Shown here: in pieces, positions 32,401 through 37,973 of the stretch
Layout of the letters: each line of letters opens with the position of its first letter
Numbering within the stretch: the stretch's first letter is position 1
NCBI GenBank assembly: GCA_944367415.1
Contig: CALVWN010000058.1
Coordinates: forward strand, 1-37,973
Direction of reading: 5' to 3'
Length of the DNA stretch: 37,973 bases
From: an uncultured Clostridia bacterium
GTDB lineage: Bacteria; Bacillota; Clostridia; Christensenellales; Borkfalkiaceae
Program-made: the position numbers and the translations under genes
Notes under the pieces: generated by a model
What the model saw: only the letters and a program-made list of their open reading frames with translations
What the model was told of the DNA's origin: nothing
The model's database searches: none

Positions 32401-32750
32401 TAGAAATACGACCGCACGAGCCGCCCGCAGAAGGCGTGGATGGTGCTGATCTCGGCGAGGGGAAGGGCGTCGAGCTGCGCCTTGAGGTGCGCCGTGTCGG
32501 CGCCGCCCTCGCACATCCGCTCCATGAGCGCCGCACGCAGCCGCTCGCGCATCTGCGCCGCCGCCTTGGAGGTGAACGTGACCGCGAGCAGATTGCGCAC
32601 GTCCTCGCCGCCCGTAATGAGACCGATGAGGCGCTCGATCATGACATACGTCTTGCCGCTGCCCGCCGAAGCGGACACGATGATCGCGTCGCGCGCGTCG
32701 ATCACGCGCTGTTGTTCGGGGGTAGGCCCCTGTTTTTTGCGTTCGCTCAT
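29439..32750 (-). CDS. addA: ATP-dependent helicase/nuclease subunit A (AddA)
   Basis: Large subunit of the AddAB helicase-nuclease, which processes double-strand breaks to start recombination, the RecBCD counterpart of Firmicutes. 1103 residues. Walker A ASAGSGKTYVM with Lys33, Walker B VDEYQDVNPVQ, and further UvrD-type motifs (ILTIHASKGLEYPVVFLAG, VAMTRAKYRLHVLF). The C-terminal RecB-like nuclease has Asp1051 and Lys1053 in EVIDYKYSE. Slightly shorter than the Bacillus protein. ATG overlaps the addB stop as ATGA. Confidence 0.98.
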   Translation of the reverse strand: MSERKKQGPTPEQQRVIDARDAIIVSASAGSGKTYVMIERLIGLITGGEDVRNLLAVTFTSKAAAQMRERLRAALMERMCEGGADTAHLKAQLDALPLAEISTIHAFCGRLVRSYFYLADVDPAFRIIDPKGAEGMTLSARAMDAVFEAAYEREDPDLTALLRVYYAKNSDETLRAVLRKIYTSVRGFADYRDRLQKMGDRSLFDRACGEIAEDADRTLRELRRLFDVRREMLTEAGGDLCETVEGILDDADACAQGDLFARRDAFQALRLRTRKAKYSKTDRTPEQEAAIGFYEQVRAEVNAIKKMFGAIGTREEELARFDSAAQIAAALGRLLLAYDDAFAAEKREAGALDYNDLEHFTLEILRDEAVRAELRARYRVVFVDEYQDVNPVQEAILSGIAGEEVFLVGDAKQAIYGFRGSDSAFFERKTREMTCMPLSRNFRSAENILAAVNCVFEDLVPGYEKMEGGERYGEKYKGEVCFHALDKGEKELAAERGVYSVLGHAPVRRPDAFGRQAANLIRSELGTTWYDVDAEQEKKVQPGDIVVLCRKRTGDAESIAAALAELGIPYTTSSDVNILDCPEVQLLIEWLKYIDNPEQDIPYVTALLSFAGGMTECELLRVRRTKGAEYGSFRAACKAFREQNPDDAVAKKLLRFEELTERLRVHARVRTAADLMNELLAEGLEVQIAARPGGAECLARARRLVAEGEETGVNAFLARIRMKGMEIKFSPVGGDNAVQILTIHASKGLEYPVVFLAGTEDDLTRTVPPPGEPRGAADVRWTEEFLAAPMSFDCDGKTYSENILRMASKLRTQAEDRKGGQNLLYVAMTRAKYRLHVLFKRRTNKAASPALAKQFSDLVDLEKCSRYFSQSTAAPEAVPVRHDYVHRPDEERVARILAVYQKPYRYADSVYRRVKNSATGLLHEQALEAPAQTGMSGTFTGKTSKEAGTAYHAFLQHVRYGSDAGEEIGRMLACGELTQQQADLLDAEELRRILAIPCLASLPGRRIRREQTFLMRLPASEIEEGAPDEEVIYQGAIDLLVERDDGYEVIDYKYSELDDEELRKKYGVQIRLYRKAVARAMRVDEATVRARIVNIARYREIEM

Positions 32751-35728
32751 ACTCCCCTCCCGTTCGCCTTATCTGCGATGGCGGCGATGTCCTGCGGCTT
32801 GACGGAAGACTCCTTCCGCGCGGGGCCGTCATACCCGCACGCCCCGCGGAAGGGGCAGTAATCGCACGCGCCGTCGTAGGGGGAGGGCGCGATCTCCCCG
32901 TTGCGCAGCTCCTCGAGCGCGCCCTGTACGACGAGGCGGGAATAGCCGAGGAAGTCGGAAAACTCCTTCGCCGTCATTCCCCCCTTGCCGTCGATGATCT
33001 GCTGCTCGCGCTCCCGTTCGAAGACGGGGGCGGTGTTGTCATAAAAGCCCGACATCAGAAAGGACTTCTCGTCCGCCTTGGAAAACTCGTCCTTTGCGGC
33101 GAAGTAAAACGCCCCCGCGGGTTTTTCGTCCTGCGCGACGGAGAGCAGATACAGCTCGAGCTGCAGATTCCTGCCCGTGTAGTACGCCGTCGCGTCCGCA
33201 CTCGCCGAACCCGTCTTGTAGTCGATGATGCGCACATACCCGTCCGCCTCGTCCACGCGGTCGGCCTTGCCCGTCACGCCGAGATCGGCGAGCCGGATGC
33301 CCGTTTCCTCCGCGCGGATGCGGAAGGGCGAGATGTGGACGGAGCGCCAGGCGTCGGCCGCCGCCTTCCGGCAGACGGCGACGAGGCGCGCGCGGCTGTA
33401 ATCGCCCGCCTTGCTCCCGCCGAACACCGTATAGCGCGCGTCGGCGTAGAGCGCCTGCGCGATCTCGCCGGCGCGCGCACGGCAGGCGTCCTCGTCGGGG
33501 AGCGTATCCAGCTCGGGGGCGATGCGTTCCAGCACTTCGTGGAGGAACGTTCCCGCCCCGCGCGCGACGGAGGATGCCTCGTCGCGCTCGGACAGGCGCA
33601 GAACGCCGCTTAAAAATCCCTTATAGGGACAGTTGAAATAGGTTTCGAGCAGGGTGGGCGAGACGGCGCCGTCGATCACGCTGCCGATCTCGCCGGCAGA
33701 CTTCTTTGCGCTCCCCTCGATCATCCGCAGGATCTCCCCCTCGCCGCTGCGTTCGAGCGCCGCCCAGATGGAGGAGGAAAAACTCTCGTCGTAGGACGCC
33801 GCACGCTCGAAGGCGGCGCTCCCGCGCAGGTAGGCGAGCAGCGCGGGGATGCGCTCGGCGCACAGATAGGGAAAGGGATCGGGCAAGGGCGCGGAACGGA
33901 AGAGGGAGGCGCACGAGGCGAACAGCTCCCCCGCCACCGTCTCCTTGCCGCAGATGCTGACGGGGCGGCTCACGTAGAGCTGCTCCCGGAAACTGCACAC
34001 GTTGCGCGCAAGCGATTCGCGGGCGCGCGCGTTGACGACGGCGATGGCGGGACGGATATCCACGCCCTGCTCGCCGAGCTTGGCGATCTCGCGGTCGGTG
34101 ATGAGGGCGGTATCCTCCCCCGCGGGGGGAAGGGCGTCCGTTGCGCCCGCCACGAACACGATGTCGACGCGCCCGAAGCGGCTCGCCACCGCGTCGCCCA
34201 GAAAGACGGCGTCCGCAAGCACGGGGATCATGGCGCGCTTGAGCGCATCGGCGGCGCCCGAGAAGAGGACGGAAAATTCGCGCGCGCCGAACGTGCGGTC
34301 GCCCGCGACGACGTCGATCTCGTCGAGCAGCCCGTCGAGCGGTTTGAGGGAGAGAAAATCGCGTTCGGCGCCCTCGAAGGAAGCGGCGAGCGCGTCGCAC
34401 GTCGCGTCCGCGTCCGTCAGGGTGCGCAGCGCGCGGATCCCCTCGATGAACGCACGCCCCGTCCCGCGGGCGGGCAGCACGCCGAGCACCTGCCCCATCC
34501 GCCTGTGGGCAGCCGCAAGCACGGCGGGATCGCCGAAGTCCTTGGCGTCCGCGCGCAGAGCGCTCTTATAGGCGCCCCGCCAGCCGCCGTATTTGGCGAG
34601 ATAGTTGCGGTAGGCATCGCTCTCGCCGAAGCAGACGTTCGACGCCACGGCGTCCACCGAGGCGGGCGTTCCGCCGTCCGCCACGGCGCGCAGCACGTCT
34701 GCCGTGAAGGCGCAGAAGGGATGGCGCAAAAAGGAGCGCTTGACGTCCGCAAAATAGGGGATCTTATAGGCGTCGAACGCCTTTTCGAGCACGGGAAAGC
34801 CGGAGGCGGGCGCAAGCACGGCGATGTCGCGCCAGCGCTTCCCCCCGTCGATTGCCCGCCGGATGGCGGCGCAGATGGCGCGCGCCTCCGCCGCCTCGTC
34901 CTGCGGCTGCGACAAAAAGACGTTCTCCGCCTGCACGGGCTTTTGCGCGGCGGACGCGGCGGAGAACAGGCCGCGGCGCAACCGCTCCGCCTCCCCCTTG
35001 AGGGAGCTTTCTCCCTGAACGAACGTAACTTCGCAGCCGTCGCACGCCTCGCGGAATGCCCGCACGCTCTCGCCGGTGTCGTACACCGCCCGGGAGGCGG
35101 GCAGGATGCCCGTCAGGGAATGTGCGCACAGGGCAGCGGTGCGGATGCCCTCGATGCCCTGTTTGGTGAAAGAGGAAAATCCGAAAAAGATGAGATTGTC
35201 CGCCTGCGCGCAGCACGCGCGCAGGCGATCGGGCAGCAGGGCGAGATAGCCGTTCTCGTCGAGCAACTCGTGCTCGCGCAAAAAGGCGGTATATTCGTCA
35301 AAGACGAGCGCGAGATCGGAGAGTTTGTCCCGCAGCGTGCCCTCCGCCTGCTCCGCGCCCCGTCGCAGATCGTCGCTCCCCACGCGGGAGGCGGCGAGCT
35401 GGGCGATCGTCTCATAGACCGCCTCGGCGGCGGAGGGAGAGAAGCGGGCGAGCTTTCCCTTGCAGCGGATGAGGATGGAGGTGACCGCCGCGACGGAACC
35501 CTGTTTGGACAGCACCTGCCCCGCCCCCGAAAGAAAGCGCGCGAACGTCGTGACTTCGGTCTGGAAGGTCGCCCCGCAGTCGCGCAGCACGGCGCGCTCC
35601 GCGAGCAGCGTGAGCGCGTCCTCGCAAAAGACGAGCGTGCGCTCCCCCCTCTCCTGTGCGGCGGCGACGCAGTCGGAAAGTCTTGCGAGCGCGTCCTCCG
35701 TCATCGGTTCCCCATAGAGCGTGATCAT
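32747..35728 (-). CDS. addB: ATP-dependent helicase/nuclease subunit B (AddB)
   Basis: Partner of AddA, 993 residues. The helicase-like part lacks a proper Walker A, and a canonical GKT is absent. The C-terminal nuclease has His730 (GTFLHEVLE), Asp836 and Lys838 (RIIDYKTG). The iron-sulfur cysteines are complete: Cys700 (YFNCPYKGFL) and Cys955, 958 and 964 (CDYCPFRGAC). This four-Cys cluster is the hallmark of AddB. ATG at 35728 behind AAGGAGG. In a Walker-A-lacking form AddB may serve in Chi recognition as known for the Bacillus enzyme; here that is inference. Confidence 0.97.
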   Translation of the reverse strand: MITLYGEPMTEDALARLSDCVAAAQERGERTLVFCEDALTLLAERAVLRDCGATFQTEVTTFARFLSGAGQVLSKQGSVAAVTSILIRCKGKLARFSPSAAEAVYETIAQLAASRVGSDDLRRGAEQAEGTLRDKLSDLALVFDEYTAFLREHELLDENGYLALLPDRLRACCAQADNLIFFGFSSFTKQGIEGIRTAALCAHSLTGILPASRAVYDTGESVRAFREACDGCEVTFVQGESSLKGEAERLRRGLFSAASAAQKPVQAENVFLSQPQDEAAEARAICAAIRRAIDGGKRWRDIAVLAPASGFPVLEKAFDAYKIPYFADVKRSFLRHPFCAFTADVLRAVADGGTPASVDAVASNVCFGESDAYRNYLAKYGGWRGAYKSALRADAKDFGDPAVLAAAHRRMGQVLGVLPARGTGRAFIEGIRALRTLTDADATCDALAASFEGAERDFLSLKPLDGLLDEIDVVAGDRTFGAREFSVLFSGAADALKRAMIPVLADAVFLGDAVASRFGRVDIVFVAGATDALPPAGEDTALITDREIAKLGEQGVDIRPAIAVVNARARESLARNVCSFREQLYVSRPVSICGKETVAGELFASCASLFRSAPLPDPFPYLCAERIPALLAYLRGSAAFERAASYDESFSSSIWAALERSGEGEILRMIEGSAKKSAGEIGSVIDGAVSPTLLETYFNCPYKGFLSGVLRLSERDEASSVARGAGTFLHEVLERIAPELDTLPDEDACRARAGEIAQALYADARYTVFGGSKAGDYSRARLVAVCRKAAADAWRSVHISPFRIRAEETGIRLADLGVTGKADRVDEADGYVRIIDYKTGSASADATAYYTGRNLQLELYLLSVAQDEKPAGAFYFAAKDEFSKADEKSFLMSGFYDNTAPVFEREREQQIIDGKGGMTAKEFSDFLGYSRLVVQGALEELRNGEIAPSPYDGACDYCPFRGACGYDGPARKESSVKPQDIAAIADKANGRGV

Positions 35729-35755
35729 GGCGTCCTCCTTCCGGTCATTTGCTCC

Positions 35756-35764
35756 ATTATATCA
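35756..35764 (-). promoter_or_regulatory. Extended -10 promoter of addBA
   Basis: TGA followed by TATAAT (35761-35756) on the minus strand; the -35 region is poor. It faces away from the lipoprotein promoter 67 nt to the right. Confidence 0.6.
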
Positions 35765-35804
35765 TACTTTTCATAAAATTCTCGACTAATTTCAGCGATT
35801 ATTT

Positions 35805-35833
35805 TTTACAAACGCAAAAAAATATGCTATAAT
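35805..35833 (+). promoter_or_regulatory. Promoter of the lipoprotein gene
   Basis: TTTACA (35805-35810), 17-nt spacer, TATAAT (35828-35833), with TG upstream of the -10. Confidence 0.8.
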
Positions 35834-35866
35834 GGGCGAAAAGAGAATGTTCCAACGGAGTTGTTT

Positions 35867-36832
35867 ATGAAAAAGAGACATCTTGCCTGCCTTGCGCTGG
35901 CAGCGCCCGTGTTCGCCCTCTCCGCCTGCACGACCGGGACTGCCGGGCTTGCGCTCTCGGCAAACTGGTTCCTGCGCACGGGAGACACCCCCACTTCGAG
36001 CGCCAACGAGACGCTCGAATATACCGTCTCCTTCCGGGCGGAGGCGTCCAATACCTTCCTCACCTACGAGGAGGGCAGCTATCAGACCGTTCTCACGGCG
36101 GAGAACACCGCGCTCGCGGACGGCAGCTCGGAGATGTGCTATCACCTCACCTCCACCCTCTCCATTCCCGTCGTCTACACGGTGAACGGCGAGAGCGCGC
36201 GCTTTGAGGACAGCGTCGTCTCCGACGTGTGGTTCCGCGACGTCAGCCACTCGCTGCAGCCCGTGCGCAGCGTCAAAAAGGTGGTCACGCACACCCCCGT
36301 CACGACGGAACCGACGTCGCTCGATTCGGCGTACAGCGCCTACGAATATACCTATACGGTCACCTACGACGCGGGCTGCACGACCGCCTCGATCGAGACG
36401 GTGTACACACAGCCCGAGGCGCAGCCGCACAGCGAGACCGTCTCCATCGCAAGCTCGGGCGGCACCTTCTTTGACAACGAGCAGATCCTGTTCGCCCTGC
36501 GCGGCGTCAGCTTTTCGTCCGGGTTCTCCTTCCAGACCATCAACCCCGTCAAGTACGCGACCGCGACGGTGAGCACCGCCGAGACGCCCGCCTCCGCAGA
36601 GGAGACGCTCCCCTTCTCGATCGACGGCACGGAGGGCGACCACACGCTGACGACGTACACTTTCTCCATCGGCTACGGCGGCACCAATCCCGGGCAGCCG
36701 CAAACGCTCACCTATGCGGGCGTGACGGACGCCAACAACAACCTCTACCGCAGCGCCCTGCTGCGCATGGAGGCGCCCGTGATGAACTCGCTCGGCACAC
36801 TCGTCTACGAGCTGAAGAGCGCGACCTTCTGA
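35867..36832 (+). CDS. Lipoprotein of unknown function
   Basis: 321 residues. Signal peptide with lipobox ALSAC, so Cys21 becomes the lipidated first residue and the protein is anchored on the outer face of the membrane. The rest is Thr/Ser-rich and beta-rich, with no domain that I recognise. A single-gene unit with its own promoter and terminator. The start ATG at 35867 has CGGAG at a distance of seven bases; a TTG six bases earlier is an unlikely alternative. No neighbour suggests a role. Confidence 0.85.
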   Translation: MKKRHLACLALAAPVFALSACTTGTAGLALSANWFLRTGDTPTSSANETLEYTVSFRAEASNTFLTYEEGSYQTVLTAENTALADGSSEMCYHLTSTLSIPVVYTVNGESARFEDSVVSDVWFRDVSHSLQPVRSVKKVVTHTPVTTEPTSLDSAYSAYEYTYTVTYDAGCTTASIETVYTQPEAQPHSETVSIASSGGTFFDNEQILFALRGVSFSSGFSFQTINPVKYATATVSTAETPASAEETLPFSIDGTEGDHTLTTYTFSIGYGGTNPGQPQTLTYAGVTDANNNLYRSALLRMEAPVMNSLGTLVYELKSATF

Positions 36833-36837
36833 CAAAC

Positions 36838-36869
36838 AAAAAATCCCGAGCAGCGCTCGGGATTTTTTT
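36838..36869. terminator. Bidirectional terminator, lipoprotein/dnaJ
   Basis: AAATCCCGAGC, loop of three, GCTCGGGATTT and a T-run on both strands. It lies between convergent genes. Confidence 0.93.
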
Positions 36870-36878
36870 GATGACGTA

Positions 36879-37973
36879 TTACCGGTAGGGATCCTTCCCG
36901 TACAGTGCGCCGACGTTGTCGGCGTATTTTTTTGCCTTGTCGTACTGGCGCAGGTCGATGCCCTCCGCCGCGTCCTGGATCTTTTTCTTCTGCTCGCGCG
37001 TGAGCTTGGTGGGCACTTCGACAAGGACGCGCAGATACAGATTGCCCGTGCCGCTGCGCGAACGGATGCCCTTGCCGCGCACCGTGAACGTCGTCCCCGA
37101 CTGCGTCCCCTCGGGGATCTGATAGTCGAAGGTGTCGTCAAGCCCGGGCACCTTGACGGTGCCGCCCAGCGCCGCCGTCTTGAAGGAGATGGGTAGCTCG
37201 ACATAGAGATCCATGCCCTTGCGCTGGAAGATGCGGTGCGGTTCGACGCGGATGACGAGGATGAGATCGCCGGGCGCGCCGCCCTCGGCGGACGCCTGCC
37301 CGTAGCCGCGCTTGCGGATGTACGATCCGGTGTCCGCGCCCGCGGGGATATCCACCTTGATGCGCGTCTCGCGGCGCACATAGCCCTTGCCCTTGCAGTC
37401 AGGGCACTTGTCGGTGACGATCTTGCCCCTGCCGCCGCAGTCGGGGCAGGCGCCCACACGGACGGTGCGGCCGAACATGGTATCCTGCGTGAAGCGAACC
37501 TGTCCTTTGCCGCCGCACTTTGTACAGGTGCGCATGGCGGTGCCGCCCTTCGCGCCCGTTCCCTTACAGGAAGGGCACGGCTCGTTGCGCGAATAGGTCA
37601 CCTCCTTGGTGCAGCCCTTGGCGGCGTCCATAAAGCTCAGCGACAGGGTGAGCTGGATGTCCTCGCCCGTCGTATCGCGCTGCACGGAGGCGCTGCCGCC
37701 GAAGCCCTGGAAGATGCTGTCGAAGATGTCGCCGAATCCCGAAAATCCGCCGAAGCCCGAGAATCCGCCCGCGCCGCCGGCGCCGCCCATGCCGCCCATA
37801 CCCGGGTGTGCCTGTTCATAGTCGTAGGCGGCGCGCTTCTGTTTGTCGGAGAGCACCTCGTTCGCCTCGTTGATCTCCTTGAATTTTTCCGCGGCGAGCT
37901 TGTCGCCGGGGTGAAGATCGGGGTGGTACTGCTTGACGAGCTTTTTGTACGCCGCCTTGATCTCCTCCTCCGT
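36879..37973 (-). CDS. dnaJ: Chaperone DnaJ (5' end cut by window)
   Basis: Co-chaperone of DnaK. The frame is open to the right edge and covers 364 residues; about 15-20 at the N-terminus are outside. The J domain keeps YHPD, then a Gly/Phe-rich linker (GGFSGFGG), then four zinc-finger repeats (CPSCKGTG, CTKCGGKG, CPDCGGRG, CPDCKGKG), and the C-terminal substrate-binding domain with GDLILVIRVEPH and the conserved KVPGL. Full-length type I DnaJ in all visible parts. Partial only because of the window limit. Confidence 0.98.
   Translation of the reverse strand, partial: TEEEIKAAYKKLVKQYHPDLHPGDKLAAEKFKEINEANEVLSDKQKRAAYDYEQAHPGMGGMGGAGGAGGFSGFGGFSGFGDIFDSIFQGFGGSASVQRDTTGEDIQLTLSLSFMDAAKGCTKEVTYSRNEPCPSCKGTGAKGGTAMRTCTKCGGKGQVRFTQDTMFGRTVRVGACPDCGGRGKIVTDKCPDCKGKGYVRRETRIKVDIPAGADTGSYIRKRGYGQASAEGGAPGDLILVIRVEPHRIFQRKGMDLYVELPISFKTAALGGTVKVPGLDDTFDYQIPEGTQSGTTFTVRGKGIRSRSGTGNLYLRVLVEVPTKLTREQKKKIQDAAEGIDLRQYDKAKKYADNVGALYGKDPYR

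Noticed and set aside
29385-32861. Open frame of over 1100 codons antisense to addA
   Set aside because: It lies fully against addA, has no recognisable domain and repeats Arg/Leu/Val-rich composition typical of a GC-rich shadow frame.
1-37973. CRISPR array, tRNA, rRNA, insertion sequence or prophage
   Set aside because: No repeat-spacer pattern, cloverleaf, ribosomal core sequence, transposase or phage gene was seen.

Overview
The window is about 38 kb of GC-rich DNA (about 60% or more by eye) from a low-complexity-poor, gene-dense chromosome. Gene content (AddAB, a SipW-type signal peptidase with TasA/CalY-like proteins, a purE-purC-purF operon, PhoB/OmpR two-component genes, consensus sigma-A promoters with 17-bp spacers, strong AGGAGG-type ribosome sites) points to a Gram-positive Firmicute, most likely a GC-rich gut member of the Clostridia. 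This placement is inference from gene content; no rRNA or other marker is present. No tRNA, rRNA, CRISPR array, insertion sequence or prophage gene was seen.

Layout, left to right. 1-2362 (-): purE-purC-purF operon with its own promoter and a structured leader; purF runs off the left edge. 2410-3180 (-): ZIP metal transporter, divergent from a small membrane protein (3345-3806, +) with a perfect inverted repeat between them. 3857-4288: gene-free stretch with an imperfect palindromic element, two terminator-like hairpins and a structured segment. 4289-16887 (-): the most unusual part, an eight-gene operon with one promoter: a small CalY-like protein, a SipW-type signal peptidase with long cytoplasmic tails, an unknown cytoplasm-facing membrane protein, two small TasA/CalY-like proteins, and three large secreted beta-helix proteins (593, 917 and 1412 residues) that carry the same SipW-type signal peptide. 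17143-19774 (+): dGTPase-like HD hydrolase, Nudix hydrolase and zinc alcohol dehydrogenase, tightly overlapped. 19816-23354 (-): response regulator, sensor kinase, polytopic membrane protein and two paralogous small membrane proteins, with TTNACA-type direct repeats of 11-bp period in front of the regulator and again in front of the last gene. 23387-25214 (-): GH2 glycosidase. 25292-27741 (-): small MerR-like protein, cupin, carboxymuconolactone-decarboxylase-like protein and aldo/keto reductase. 27753-28701 (-): LysR regulator. 28765-35764 (-): addB, addA and a small membrane protein. 35805-36832 (+): unknown lipoprotein. 36879-37973 (-): dnaJ, cut by the right edge.

Working together: the SipW operon encodes a dedicated peptidase with its own presumed substrates, which I read as a self-contained surface fibre or adhesin system. 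It has no sortase, LPXTG or other known anchor, so how the large proteins stay on the cell is open. The dGTPase/Nudix pair fits nucleotide-pool control. The two-component locus looks autoregulated and also seems to control a small membrane protein next door. Most genes here run on the minus strand and many are joined by ATGA stop/start overlaps.
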